64,000 nucleotides of DNA from Bacillota bacterium (GTDB taxonomy: Bacteria; Bacillota; Clostridia; Lachnospirales; Bianqueaceae). Below the pieces are notes generated by a model that saw only the letters and a program-made list of their open reading frames with translations, was not told the DNA's origin and made no database searches. Both the position numbers and the translations under genes were made by a program. The stretch spans positions 1 through 64,000 of the forward strand of contig JAFRZE010000002.1 of assembly GCA_017442735.1 (NCBI GenBank). The letters run 5' to 3'. This document shows positions 1-8,464 of this stretch, in pieces; within the stretch, counting starts at the first letter, position 1, and each line of letters opens with the position of its first letter.

Positions 1-1
1 C

Positions 2-160
2 GACCTTAGCACCCAGTCTCAGGAATACATCTCCGCTCTGGCTACCAGCCAGTCCAGCGTAGATGAGATCCCGACCATGGTCGAAGCTCTTGACGCTCTT
101 GGACTGACTCAGATTATTGATCAGTATCAGGCTCGTCATGATCGTTTCATCGGCAAATAA
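2..160 (+). CDS. C-terminal end of a probable ABC transporter sugar-binding lipoprotein (partial)
   Basis: Only the last 52 codons lie in the window; the frame is open from base 2 to a TAA at 158-160. The peptide ends in GLTQIIDQYQARHDRF, matching the pattern at the end of LipO/DUF3502-type family 1 solute-binding proteins (a Pro-containing segment, a Leu/Gly turn, then a helix with Gln-rich charged residues before the C-terminus). Such proteins sit outside the membrane and pass oligosaccharides to LplB/LplC-type permeases. A permease pair of that kind lies at 39154-41036 without a binding protein beside it, but a link across 39 kb is only a guess. A strong terminator follows. The call rests on a short tail, so family identity is moderately uncertain. 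Confidence 0.55.
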   Translation, partial: DLSTQSQEYISALATSQSSVDEIPTMVEALDALGLTQIIDQYQARHDRFIGK

Positions 161-210
161 TCTTTCGTAATATGAGGAGCGCTGCAAGCGCCTCTCCACC
201 TACGAACAAT

Positions 211-245
211 AAAAAATCCCGGGTTTAGTTGCCCGGGGTTTTTTA
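211..245 (+). terminator. Rho-independent terminator after the binding-protein gene
   Basis: CCCGGG at 218-223 pairs with CCCGGG at 232-237 around an 8-nt loop, flanked by six A on the left and a run of T on the right. A second GC-rich hairpin (GAGGaGCGC/GCGCCTC) lies just before it at about 173-195. Confidence 0.9.
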
Positions 246-259
246 TGACAATTGACGGG

Positions 260-288
260 TTGACACGGGAGGATGTTAGGCCTATAAT
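260..288 (+). promoter_or_regulatory. Consensus sigma-A promoter of the MATE gene
   Basis: TTGACA at 260-265, a 17-nt spacer and TATAAT at 283-288 make a perfect vegetative promoter. Transcription would start near 295, about 34 nt before the ATG at 329. Confidence 0.92.
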
Positions 289-328
289 AGACAGGATTTT
301 AACATTATTTTAAAAAGAAAGGCTCGCC

Positions 329-1702
329 ATGGCGTTTCATTTTCCTTCCCGCAGATCCAGGCGGGAGACCAATATGACAGAGGGCAATATCAGCCGTCAT
401 CTGATCGATTTCGCGCTTCCGCTCCTGATCGGCAATATTTTCCAGCAGCTTTATAATACCGTTGATACCTGGGTCGTAGGCAATTATGTCAGCTCCGAGG
501 CTTTCGCTGCCGTTGGCACGGTAGGTCCGATCATCAATATGCTGATTGGTATCTTTATGGGACTGGCTTCCGGCGCCGGTGTAGTCATCTCGCAGTATTA
601 CGGTGCCAGACGCGATCAGGAAGTATCGGATACGGTCCATACTTCTATGATGATGACCTTTATTCTGGCGGCCGTTTTCACGGTTCTCGGGATCGTGATC
701 GCGCCGGCGATGCTGCATATGATGAAGACCCCGGACAATGTCTTTCCGGAGTCTCTGCGGTATCTGAGGATCTATTTCGGCGGTATCGTGGGTCTGATGG
801 TCTACAACATGGGCGCCGGTATCCTGCGGGCTGTCGGCGATTCGCAGCGGCCTTTCTATTTTCTCATCGTTTCCGCGGTGATCAATACGATCCTGGACCT
901 GGTCTTTGTTCTCGGATTCCATATGGGCGTCGAAGGCGTCGCGCTGGCCACGGTCATCGCGCAGCTGCTTTCCGCGCTGCTGACACTTTTCGTTCTGATG
1001 CGGTCTCACTCTTCGATCCGTGTGATGTTCTCTGAGCTCAGGATCCATATGGCTGAAATGAAGAAGATCATCCGTGTCGGTATCCCGGCCGCGATCCAGA
1101 TGGCTATTACTTCGTTCTCCAATATCTTCGTTCAGTCCTATATCAACTATTTCGGCGCGGATTGTATGTCCGGCTGGACAGCCTACGCGAAGATCGACCA
1201 GCTGATCCTGCTGCCCATGCAGTCACTGGCGCTTTCTTCCACGACCTTTGTGGGACAGAATCTCGGCGCGAATCAGCCGGAACGGGCGAAGAAAGGTATC
1301 CGTATCAGCCTGCTTTTATCCTGTGCGGCTACCCTGATCCTGATGGTGCCGGTACTGATCTTTGCGAGACCTTTGGTGGCTTTCTTCAACGCGAAGCCGG
1401 AAGTCATCGAATACGGAGCCAAACTGCTCATCTGGATGAGTCCGTTCTATGTGCTGTGCTGTGTGAACCAGATCTATGCCGGCGCGCTGCGCGGCGCGGG
1501 AAACTCGAAGGCTCCCATGATCATTATGCTGGGAAGTTTTGTCGTGTTCCGTCAGGCGTATCTGTTTATCATGGCGAATTTCATCTCCAACGAGATCATT
1601 CCCATCGCGATGGGCTATCCGGCCGGCTGGCTGGTCTGTTCCGCACTGACACTGATCTATTATAAGCGGACCTCCCTAACGGCTACCAGGCTCGTTGAGT
1701 AG
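329..1702 (+). CDS. MATE family multidrug/Na+ antiporter
   Basis: 457-residue integral membrane protein of the MatE family, the usual length, with about twelve hydrophobic segments in two similar halves. The N-terminal part carries the typical MTEGxI entry followed by FALPLLIGNIFQQLYNTVDT; the second half repeats the pattern (GIPAAIQMAITSFSNI). Members export cationic drugs or metabolites using a Na+ or H+ gradient; the substrate here cannot be read. AAAGAAAGG lies 7 nt before ATG 329. An in-frame ATG at 374 with GGCGGGAG before it would give the family-typical start and remove a 15-residue basic extension, so the true start is either one. A perfect promoter precedes the gene. The last 27 bases overlap the convergent araC-type gene. 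Confidence 0.93.
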   Translation: MAFHFPSRRSRRETNMTEGNISRHLIDFALPLLIGNIFQQLYNTVDTWVVGNYVSSEAFAAVGTVGPIINMLIGIFMGLASGAGVVISQYYGARRDQEVSDTVHTSMMMTFILAAVFTVLGIVIAPAMLHMMKTPDNVFPESLRYLRIYFGGIVGLMVYNMGAGILRAVGDSQRPFYFLIVSAVINTILDLVFVLGFHMGVEGVALATVIAQLLSALLTLFVLMRSHSSIRVMFSELRIHMAEMKKIIRVGIPAAIQMAITSFSNIFVQSYINYFGADCMSGWTAYAKIDQLILLPMQSLALSSTTFVGQNLGANQPERAKKGIRISLLLSCAATLILMVPVLIFARPLVAFFNAKPEVIEYGAKLLIWMSPFYVLCCVNQIYAGALRGAGNSKAPMIIMLGSFVVFRQAYLFIMANFISNEIIPIAMGYPAGWLVCSALTLIYYKRTSLTATRLVE

Positions 1703-2560
1703 TATGTCCTGCTGATACCTGGCGGGAGAGACACCGTATTCCTTCCTGAACGCCCGGTAAAAACTGGAATAATCCCCGAAACCACAGCGGCTGTACGCTT
1801 CTGTCACATTGGCGCCTTCACGTATGAGGCCCAGACAGAATTGCAGCCGCTTTTTTGTTATGTACTGATGAATGGAAAGGCCTGTCGTTTCCTGGAAAAG
1901 ATGGGCGATATAATATTTGGAAAGATAAAACTCACCGGCAAGACGGTCCAGGGACAAGGTCTCATCCAGATGCGTGTCGATAAACCGGACGATGGCCTTA
2001 TACATTCCGGTACTCTCCGTGTGGGAACGGGGATTCTGTTTTTCGTAGACAGAGCGGTTGATCTGAAGGAGCAGATCGCTGATCAAAAGGCCGATACGGG
2101 CAGATCGGCCAAAACGGTCCTGGTGGATCTCATCGAGCAGGCCGAACAGTCTGGTACGCATCTCGTTGCATTCAATGAGATCGAAATGATAGATATATTC
2201 ATGTGTGGTAACGACTTTCTGCAACAGATACATGTAATCCGGCGATTCAGCCATCAATTCGGCGGCGAAGGGAGAACTGATCCACAGGACGAATCGACGG
2301 TAGGGAAGTGTCGGATCCGTGACATTGGCGCGGTGCCGGATCCCGGGCGGAACGACAGCCAGATCCCCCTGTTTCAGAGGAAAGCTGCGGCCATCGATCT
2401 CCATGGTCACCTTGCCTTCGACAAAGAAATAGAATTCATAGTAGTTGTGGCTGTGGATCCCGACGCTCTGGAACATCGTATCGGAATAATAGAAAACTTC
2501 GAAATCCTCGGATAACATGTGCTGTCTCGAATTGAATGCTGAACGAAGCTGGTTTTTCAT
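1676..2560 (-). CDS. AraC family transcriptional regulator (cupin sensor plus double HTH)
   Basis: 294-residue regulator. An N-terminal cupin-type sensor domain (HxHNYYEFYFFVEG, then PPGIRH) precedes a C-terminal pair of helix-turn-helix motifs (LDRLAGEFYLSKYYIAHLF and the second with GFGDYSSFYRAFRKEYG). The start at 2560 has AAAAGGA 8 nt upstream; an open frame further 5' lacks a ribosome site. It is divergent from the mannonate dehydratase gene, with the shared intergenic region at 2561-2725, so it is the likely activator of the hexuronate genes, with a sugar acid as effector. That role is inferred from position. Its 3' end overlaps the convergent MATE gene. Confidence 0.9.
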   Translation of the reverse strand: MKNQLRSAFNSRQHMLSEDFEVFYYSDTMFQSVGIHSHNYYEFYFFVEGKVTMEIDGRSFPLKQGDLAVVPPGIRHRANVTDPTLPYRRFVLWISSPFAAELMAESPDYMYLLQKVVTTHEYIYHFDLIECNEMRTRLFGLLDEIHQDRFGRSARIGLLISDLLLQINRSVYEKQNPRSHTESTGMYKAIVRFIDTHLDETLSLDRLAGEFYLSKYYIAHLFQETTGLSIHQYITKKRLQFCLGLIREGANVTEAYSRCGFGDYSSFYRAFRKEYGVSPARYQQDILLNEPGSR

Positions 2561-2657
2561 GGATTTTTTCCTTTTGGCATGTCTGGCGGAGATAGTAGTC
2601 TGAATCCAAGCATAACACGAGACCGCAACTTTTGCAATACAGGAACCAAAGGGAACA

Positions 2658-2686
2658 ATGTCAATCAAATGACATTTTGATACAAT
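2658..2686 (+). promoter_or_regulatory. Possible weak promoter for uxuA
   Basis: TACAAT at 2681-2686 with a poor -35 (ATGTCA, 2658-2663) at 17 nt. A weak -35 suits a gene that needs an activator such as the divergent AraC protein. The stretch also holds the partly symmetric TGTCAATCAAATGACA (2659-2674), which could bind a regulator. Confidence 0.45.
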
Positions 2687-2725
2687 AGAATCATCCATAT
2701 GAAAACATTACGGAGGAAAGATTCC

Positions 2726-3802
2726 ATGGAGATGACATTACGTTGGTACGGTACCGGTTTTGATACCGTAACGCTGCAGCAGATCCGGCAGATCCCGGGT
2801 GTGACCGGCGTTATCACGACCCTTTACGATACACAGCCAGGCGAAGTCTGGAGCCAGGACAGAATTCACGCGCTGAAGGCGGAAGTCGAAGCGGCGGGAC
2901 TGAATCTCTCCGGCATTGAGAGCGTGAATGTTCATGACGCGATCAAAGTGGGAGCTCCCGAACGGGATCAGTTTATCGCGAACTATATCGAAACGCTGGA
3001 AAACCTGGGTAAGGAAGATATCCACCTGGTATGCTACAATTTCATGCCGGTCTTCGACTGGACCCGGACAGAACTCGCCAGAAAACGCCCGGACGGATCT
3101 ACGGTCCTCGCCTATACGCAGGCCGCGGTGGACGCGCTGGATCCGGAGAAGATGTTTGATTCCATTGCCGGAGATATGAACGGGACTGTTATGCCCGGCT
3201 GGGAACCGGAGCGTATGGCCAGAGTCAAGGAACTCTTCGCCCTTTATAAAGACATTGATGACGAAAAACTCTTTCAGAACCTCGTCTATTTCCTTGAGAA
3301 GATCATGCCTGTCTGCAACAAGTATGACATCAAAATGGCGATCCATCCCGATGATCCCGCGTGGAGTGTATTCGGACTTCCGAGGATCATCATCAACAAG
3401 ACGAATATCCTCCGGCTGATGAAGGCAGTGGATGATGTCCATAACGGGGTGACCTTCTGCTCGGGCAGCTATGGGACCTCGCTGGCCAATGACCTTCCGG
3501 ACATGATCCGTTCGCTGAAGGGAAGGATCCATTTCGCCCATGTGCGCAATCTGAAATTCAACGCGCCGGATGATTTCGAAGAAGCCGCGCATCTTTCCAG
3601 CGACGGGACCTTCGATATGTACGAGATCATGCGCGCGCTGTATGAAACCGGATTTGAGGGACCGATCCGTCCGGATCACGGAAGAATGATCTGGGGCGAG
3701 GTGGCTATGCCGGGCTACGGTCTGTATGACCGGGCTTTAGGCGCGACCTATCTGAATGGTCTTTGGGAAGCGATCGACAAGAGCCATAAACGGCCGCTGT
3801 AA
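2726..3802 (+). CDS. uxuA: Mannonate dehydratase
   Basis: 358 residues, the family's length. UxuA removes water from D-mannonate to give 2-keto-3-deoxygluconate, a step of glucuronate breakdown. The start (MEMTLRWYG) and the segments IPGVTGVITTLYD, NFMPVFDWTRT, MAIHPDDP, FCSGSYG and RPDHGRM, which carries metal-binding His residues in the xylose-isomerase-like barrel, are diagnostic. GGAGGAAAG lies 6 nt before ATG 2726; an upstream in-frame ATG at 2699 has no ribosome site and is not chosen. The SDR gene follows 25 nt later, so the two are probably one transcript. No uronate isomerase or KDG kinase is visible nearby. Confidence 0.95.
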   Translation: MEMTLRWYGTGFDTVTLQQIRQIPGVTGVITTLYDTQPGEVWSQDRIHALKAEVEAAGLNLSGIESVNVHDAIKVGAPERDQFIANYIETLENLGKEDIHLVCYNFMPVFDWTRTELARKRPDGSTVLAYTQAAVDALDPEKMFDSIAGDMNGTVMPGWEPERMARVKELFALYKDIDDEKLFQNLVYFLEKIMPVCNKYDIKMAIHPDDPAWSVFGLPRIIINKTNILRLMKAVDDVHNGVTFCSGSYGTSLANDLPDMIRSLKGRIHFAHVRNLKFNAPDDFEEAAHLSSDGTFDMYEIMRALYETGFEGPIRPDHGRMIWGEVAMPGYGLYDRALGATYLNGLWEAIDKSHKRPL

Positions 3803-3827
3803 ACGGAATACGGAAGGAGAAACTATC

Positions 3828-4682
3828 ATGCAGAAAAATGTTCTGAACACGGATCTTACAGGAAAAGTTGCTGTCGTTACCGGAGCGGGCGGCGTGCTCT
3901 GCTCGTACTTTGCCAAAGTGCTGGCCAGAGCCGGCGCGAAAGTAGCCCTGCTGGATCTCAATTATGAAGCCGCAAACAAATTCGCGGAAGAGATCGTGGA
4001 AGAGGGCGGCATCGCCAAAGCGTATGCCTGCAATGTACTGGACAAAGAAATCTGTCTGAAAGTTGCGGAAGAAGTTAAGGCGGATCTTGGCCTCTGTGAT
4101 ATTCTGCTCAACGGTGCCGGCGGGAACAATCCCCGCGCGACGACCGATAAAGAATACTTTGAAGTAGGCGATATCGAAGGCGACACCAAGAGCTTCTTCG
4201 ATCTGGATAAATCGGGTGTGGAATTTGTCTTCAACCTGAACTTCATCGGCACGCTTATCCCCACACAGGCATTTGCTGCCCAGATGGTCGGCAGAGAAGG
4301 CTGCAATATCCTGAATATCAGTTCCATGAACGCCTATACGCCGCTGACCAAGATCCCGGCTTATTCCGGCGCCAAAGCAGCTGTGACGAACTTTACCCAG
4401 TGGCTGGCTGTCCATTTCTCTAAGGTGGGGATCCGTGTGAATGCCATCGCGCCCGGATTTTTCTCGACGAAGCAGAACGCTTCACTGCTGTTTAATCCGG
4501 ATGGAACGCCGACCGCGCGCACCGGCAAGATCCTTGCCGCGACGCCCATGGGACGTTTCGGCGACAGTGAAAAAGAGCTTTCCGGCGCTGTCCTGTTCCT
4601 GCTCAACAATGATGCCGCGAGCTTTATTACCGGCGTGACAATCCCGATCGACGGCGGATTCTCAGCCTACAGCGGGGTGTAA
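3828..4682 (+). CDS. SDR-family D-mannonate oxidoreductase (fructuronate reductase)
   Basis: 284-residue short-chain dehydrogenase. The Rossmann motif TGAGGVLC is at residues 18-25 and the catalytic set is Ser165/166, Tyr179 and Lys183 (SSMNAY, then YSGAK). Directly after uxuA it fits the SDR-type fructuronate reductase that interconverts D-fructuronate and D-mannonate with NAD(P)H, the substrate of the preceding enzyme. The insert at about residues 100-130, with an NNPRATT segment, is typical of this subgroup. GGAAGGAGA lies 7 nt before ATG 3828. SDR substrate is hard to read from sequence, so the specific reaction rests on context. Confidence 0.85.
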   Translation: MQKNVLNTDLTGKVAVVTGAGGVLCSYFAKVLARAGAKVALLDLNYEAANKFAEEIVEEGGIAKAYACNVLDKEICLKVAEEVKADLGLCDILLNGAGGNNPRATTDKEYFEVGDIEGDTKSFFDLDKSGVEFVFNLNFIGTLIPTQAFAAQMVGREGCNILNISSMNAYTPLTKIPAYSGAKAAVTNFTQWLAVHFSKVGIRVNAIAPGFFSTKQNASLLFNPDGTPTARTGKILAATPMGRFGDSEKELSGAVLFLLNNDAASFITGVTIPIDGGFSAYSGV

Positions 4683-4777
4683 GAAAGATCTGTCCGAAAT
4701 AGGCAGGATTAGAGATTGCACTTCTTTTCTGAATATGATATGGTTATCCTATCTTATCAGAAAGGAAGTGCATTTTT

Positions 4778-5695
4778 ATGAAGTATATAGAATTCGGTCC
4801 ACAGAAAGATAAGGTCTCCGTGATCGGCGTCGGCTGCATGAGGATCTCGCAGATGAGTGAGCCCGAGGCGGAAGCCTTTGTGGAGACATCGCTGGATGCC
4901 GGTATCAACTTCTTCGATCACGCGGATATTTACGGCCGCGGGGCGAGTGAACGCGTATTCGGACGGTTATTCGCGGACAAACCGTCACTGCGTGACAAGA
5001 TGTTCCTGCAGAGCAAATGCGCGATCCATGACGGAATGTATGATTTTTCCGGTGATTATATCCTGAAATCGGTCGACGGGATCCTGGAACGGCTGAATAC
5101 GGATCATATCGATTCACTGCTGCTTCACAGGCCGGACGCCCTGATGGAGCCGGATGAGGTTGGAGAAGCTTTCGATAAGCTGAAAGCTTCGGGCAAAGTC
5201 CGTTCCTTTGGTGTTTCCAATGAAAACCGTTTCCAGATGGAGCTTTTGCAGAGCGGCCTTTCTGATGCGATCGCGGCTAATCAGATCCAGATGAGTATCG
5301 TTCACTGTCCGACCATCGATGCCGGTATCAACGTCAATATGATGAACGATCCGGGCGTTATGAGAGATGGCGGAACGATCGAATACTGCCGCCTGAAGAA
5401 GATCGCTGTTCAGTGCTGGTCCCCGCTGCAGAAAGGGTTCTTCGGCGGTGTGTTCCTGGGAAGTGAAGAATATCCAAAGCTGAATGAGCTTCTGAGCGCG
5501 ATCGCCGCGGAGAAGAATACTTCCGTCGATGCCGTCGCCTATGCGTGGCTGCTTCGGATCCCGGCGAAGATGCAGGTCATCACCGGCACTACGAAGCCAT
5601 CCCGGATCCTCGAAGCGGCGAAGGCCACAGAGATCGTTCTCTCGAAGAAAGAATGGTACGATCTTTATAAGGCTGCCGGTAAACAGCTGCCGTAA
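4778..5695 (+). CDS. Aldo/keto reductase
   Basis: 305-residue (alpha/beta)8-barrel oxidoreductase with the full catalytic tetrad: Asp47, Tyr52, Lys80 and His117 (FFDHADIYG, QSKCAI, LLLHRPD). It resembles the YdhF/YcsN group that reduces aldehydes or ketones with NADPH. AGAAAGGAAGTG precedes the ATG. The gene lies 95 nt after the SDR gene and may belong with the hexuronate genes or form its own unit; it ends in a clear terminator. Physiological substrate unknown. Confidence 0.9.
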   Translation: MKYIEFGPQKDKVSVIGVGCMRISQMSEPEAEAFVETSLDAGINFFDHADIYGRGASERVFGRLFADKPSLRDKMFLQSKCAIHDGMYDFSGDYILKSVDGILERLNTDHIDSLLLHRPDALMEPDEVGEAFDKLKASGKVRSFGVSNENRFQMELLQSGLSDAIAANQIQMSIVHCPTIDAGINVNMMNDPGVMRDGGTIEYCRLKKIAVQCWSPLQKGFFGGVFLGSEEYPKLNELLSAIAAEKNTSVDAVAYAWLLRIPAKMQVITGTTKPSRILEAAKATEIVLSKKEWYDLYKAAGKQLP

Positions 5696-5696
5696 G

Positions 5697-5734
5697 AAAA
5701 ACTCCCGACGTTTCTGTCGGGAGTTTTGCTTTTC
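5697..5734 (+). terminator. Rho-independent terminator after the aldo/keto reductase gene
   Basis: ACTCCCGAC (5701-5709) pairs with GTCGGGAGT (5716-5724) around a 6-nt loop, followed by TTTGCTTTT. The A-run before it also provides a T-run for the opposite strand, where malic enzyme ends. Confidence 0.92.
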
Positions 5735-5788
5735 CTGTGCTTTTTCAGATATGACTAACTTTTCTTATCAGTTATCGTAGGACAATGA

Positions 5789-6958
5789 TCAAAGTCTGGC
5801 AACACCGCTGTCTCTGGCAGCCTGTGCGACAGCCGCTGCAACGGTCGGGCCGACACGCTTATCAAAGGCGTAAGGAAGGATGTAATCCTTGTTCAGTTCT
5901 TCCGGTGAAACCAGACTGGCCAGCGCATGAGAAGCAGCGACTTTCATCGGTTCGTTGATGTCTTTGGCACGAACATCCAGTGCGCCGCGGAATAAGCCGG
6001 GGAACACAAGCACGTTGTTGATCTGGTTCGGATGATCGGATCTTCCGGTACCTACCACAGCCGCGCCGGCTTCTTTCGCCTCATCCGGTTCGATCTCCGG
6101 AACAGGATTGGCCATCGGGAATACGCAGGCGCCTTCCGCCATGGACCGGATCATTTCTTTCGAAACGATATGAGGCGCGCTGACGCCGACAAACACATCC
6201 GCGCCTTTCAGCGCGTCAGCCAGCTTGCCGCTGAATTTTTCCGGATTGGTGATGGCAGCCATTTCGGCCTGCGCCGGGTTCATCTCGACGCCTTCGCAAA
6301 GAATGCCGTAACGGTCGACCATCTTCAGATGCTTGACGCCAAGATTCAGCAAATGTTTGCCAATGGCGATACCGGCGGAACCGGAACCGTTGATAACGAC
6401 TTTTACTTCATCGATCTTTTTCCCGACTACACGAAGTGCGTTCAGAACAGCGGCGCCTACGACCACGGCAGTACCGTGCTGGTCATCATGGAAAACAGGG
6501 ATATCACAGATTTCTTTCAGTTTTCTTTCGATCTCGAAACAGCGGGGCGCCGCGATATCTTCGAGGTTGATGCCGCCGAAACTGCCGGAGATCAGATAGA
6601 TGGTACGGACAAGCTCATCGACATCCTTGCTGCGGATGCAGAGGGGAAAAGCATCGACATCGCCAAAAGCTTTAAACAGTGCGCATTTTCCTTCCATAAC
6701 AGGCATACCGGCTTCGGGTCCGATATCACCCAGGCCCAGAACAGCAGTACCATCCGTGATGACAGCTACCAGGTTGTGACGGCGCGTCAGGTCAAAGGAA
6801 CGGTCATAGTCTTTTTGTATTTCAAGACAGGGCTGTGCTACGCCAGGGGTGTAGGCCAAAGACAGATCATCCTTGTTCTTTACGGGAACGCGGGAGATGA
6901 CCTCGATCTTGCCCTGCCACTCTCCGTGAAGACGGAGCGACTCTTCCTGGTAATTCAA
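5789..6958 (-). CDS. NAD(P)-dependent malic enzyme
   Basis: 389 residues, the short bacterial form. It decarboxylates malate to pyruvate. Catalytic Tyr36 lies in LSLAYTPGV and Lys91 in MEGKCALFKAFG; a Rossmann motif GSGSAGIAIG follows, and metal-ligand acidic residues are in FHDDQHGTA. The start needs care: the longest frame opens with a GTG at 6967, but that GTG is part of the ribosome site AGGAGGTG. A TTG at 6956-6958, eight nt after AGGAGG, gives MNYQEESLRLHGEWQGK, which matches the family's N-terminus. The gene is transcribed alone. Confidence 0.93.
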   Translation of the reverse strand: MNYQEESLRLHGEWQGKIEVISRVPVKNKDDLSLAYTPGVAQPCLEIQKDYDRSFDLTRRHNLVAVITDGTAVLGLGDIGPEAGMPVMEGKCALFKAFGDVDAFPLCIRSKDVDELVRTIYLISGSFGGINLEDIAAPRCFEIERKLKEICDIPVFHDDQHGTAVVVGAAVLNALRVVGKKIDEVKVVINGSGSAGIAIGKHLLNLGVKHLKMVDRYGILCEGVEMNPAQAEMAAITNPEKFSGKLADALKGADVFVGVSAPHIVSKEMIRSMAEGACVFPMANPVPEIEPDEAKEAGAAVVGTGRSDHPNQINNVLVFPGLFRGALDVRAKDINEPMKVAASHALASLVSPEELNKDYILPYAFDKRVGPTVAAAVAQAARDSGVARL

Positions 6959-7028
6959 TTGGAGCACCTCCTGGAAAAAAATAATAGTAATTTAATTGTA
7001 CATGAGTTACGGGACATTATCAATAGGT

Positions 7029-7057
7029 TTGACACTTTTCCCGTACTGACTTATAAT
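7029..7057 (+). promoter_or_regulatory. Consensus sigma-A promoter of the ccdA-thioredoxin gene
   Basis: TTGACA at 7029-7034, 17 nt, TATAAT at 7052-7057. Sixteen bases from 7047 on (TGACTTATAATGGGTA) are identical to the promoter at 38989-39017. Confidence 0.93.
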
Positions 7058-7081
7058 GGGTACGTTTGGAGGTTGATCAGA

Positions 7082-8464
7082 ATGAATGGAATCGATATCG
7101 GCGTTTCAGTTTCGGCGCTGACAGTATTCGTACAGGGGCTCTTAAGCTTCTTTTCACCTTGTGTACTGCCCTTGATCCCACTATATATGGGTTATCTGGC
7201 AGGCGGAACGATTAAGGTTGGACCGGACGGGGAAAAGAGTTACAGCCAGGGAAAAGTCGCGCTCAATACCCTGTTTTTCGTGCTCGGCATCAGCGGAGCG
7301 TTTTTTGTGCTGGGACTGGGTTTCTCCGCGCTGGGACTTTTCCTTAGGTCACACCAGCTGCTTCTGGCCAGGATCGGCGGAGTGATCGTGATCCTGTTTG
7401 GGCTTTATCAGCTGGGCATATTTGGTGAGATCGGCCTCCTTTCTTCTGAGAAGAAACTGCCGCTTACGATCTCAAAAATCGGAGCGTCTCCTCTTTCCGC
7501 GCTGGTCATGGGGTTTGTATTCAGCTTTGCCTGGACGCCATGTGTCGGCCCGGTTTTATCCGGCGTGCTCCTGATGGCCACCGCTGCAAGCGGTTCTGCT
7601 GCAAGCGGTTCTGCTACAAGCGGTTCTGCTGTCAGCAGCGGCGCGGCAGGTTTTTTGCTGATCGGCGTCTATACCCTGGGTTTTGTTCTGCCGTTCCTTG
7701 CCGCCGGACTATTTACCGGTGGACTATTGAGCTTCTTTAAAAAGCATAGAAATGTCGTGAAGTATACCACCCGGATCGGCGGCGTCCTGTTGATCCTGAT
7801 GGGGATCCTGATGCTGAGCGGACGGATGAACTCACTCAGCAGTTATCTCGCGGGCCTTTCCTCTCCGGTGGAAGAGAGCGAAGTGACCGAATCTTTGCCG
7901 ACAGAGGAAGAGAAGTTCGCTGAGGCATCGGTGATTCAGGAAGAAATATCGGATGAGATCACAGAATCTTCGGCCGCTCCAGAGACAGAAAGCAGTACGG
8001 AATCAGAATCAGAGAGCGCTGCTGAGGATGTTTTTCCGGCGCCGGACTTCACACTCACTGACCAGTACGGCACTGTTCATCAATTGGCTGACTACCGCGG
8101 TAAGGTCATTTTCCTGAATTTCTGGGCGACCTGGTGTCCACCCTGCCGATCGGAGATGCCGGATATCCAGAAACTGTATGAAGAATTTACGACTGCCGGA
8201 CGTGAGGATGTCGTCTTTTTGAGCATCGCTTTCCCAAACATGAGTGGTGAACAGGATATCCAGGGAATCATGGATTTTCTGGATAAGAATGGTTATACCT
8301 ATCCGGTCCTGATGGATGAAGAAGCCGGAACGGCATACAGCTATTATATTTCCGCTTTTCCGACGACATTTATGATCGATGCGGAAGGCAACATTTTTGG
8401 TTATGTCACCGGTGCCATCAGTGAGGACTTTATGCGTCAGATCATCGACCAGACGCTTGAATAA
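7082..8464 (+). CDS. CcdA-type membrane thiol transporter fused to a TlpA-like thioredoxin domain
   Basis: 460 residues in two parts. Residues about 1-260 form a CcdA/DsbD-beta-like membrane domain with the two redox Cys motifs SPCVLP (Cys27) and TPCVGP. A flexible Ser/Glu-rich linker spans about 265-320. Residues about 325-460 are a TlpA/AhpC-type thioredoxin fold with active site WATWCPPC (Cys352, Cys355) and the cis-Pro segment AFPTTF. CcdA proteins carry reducing power from cytoplasmic thioredoxin across the membrane; the attached domain would reduce extracellular disulfides or heme ligands. GGAGG lies 9 nt before ATG 7082. A Ser/Ala/Gly-coding tandem repeat sits in one loop. The sufCB promoter overlaps its last codons. 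Confidence 0.93.
   Translation: MNGIDIGVSVSALTVFVQGLLSFFSPCVLPLIPLYMGYLAGGTIKVGPDGEKSYSQGKVALNTLFFVLGISGAFFVLGLGFSALGLFLRSHQLLLARIGGVIVILFGLYQLGIFGEIGLLSSEKKLPLTISKIGASPLSALVMGFVFSFAWTPCVGPVLSGVLLMATAASGSAASGSATSGSAVSSGAAGFLLIGVYTLGFVLPFLAAGLFTGGLLSFFKKHRNVVKYTTRIGGVLLILMGILMLSGRMNSLSSYLAGLSSPVEESEVTESLPTEEEKFAEASVIQEEISDEITESSAAPETESSTESESESAAEDVFPAPDFTLTDQYGTVHQLADYRGKVIFLNFWATWCPPCRSEMPDIQKLYEEFTTAGREDVVFLSIAFPNMSGEQDIQGIMDFLDKNGYTYPVLMDEEAGTAYSYYISAFPTTFMIDAEGNIFGYVTGAISEDFMRQIIDQTLE
7583..7627 (+). repeat. Three tandem 15-bp repeats inside the ccdA domain
   Basis: Unit GCTGCAAGCGGTTCT occurs at 7583 and 7598 exactly and at 7613 with one change, then a diverged fourth copy. Each unit adds five residues (A-A/T-S-G-S) to a loop right after the TPCVGP helix. 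In-frame copy-number change would only lengthen the loop. Confidence 0.95.

Noticed and set aside
6032-7081. Long upstream extension of the ccdA-thioredoxin frame
   Set aside because: It runs antisense through malic enzyme. The promoter at 7029-7057 and ribosome site at 7068-7072 place the start at 7082.
7583-7627. Possible CRISPR-like repeat
   Set aside because: The 15-bp units are directly adjacent with no spacers and keep the reading frame of ccdA.
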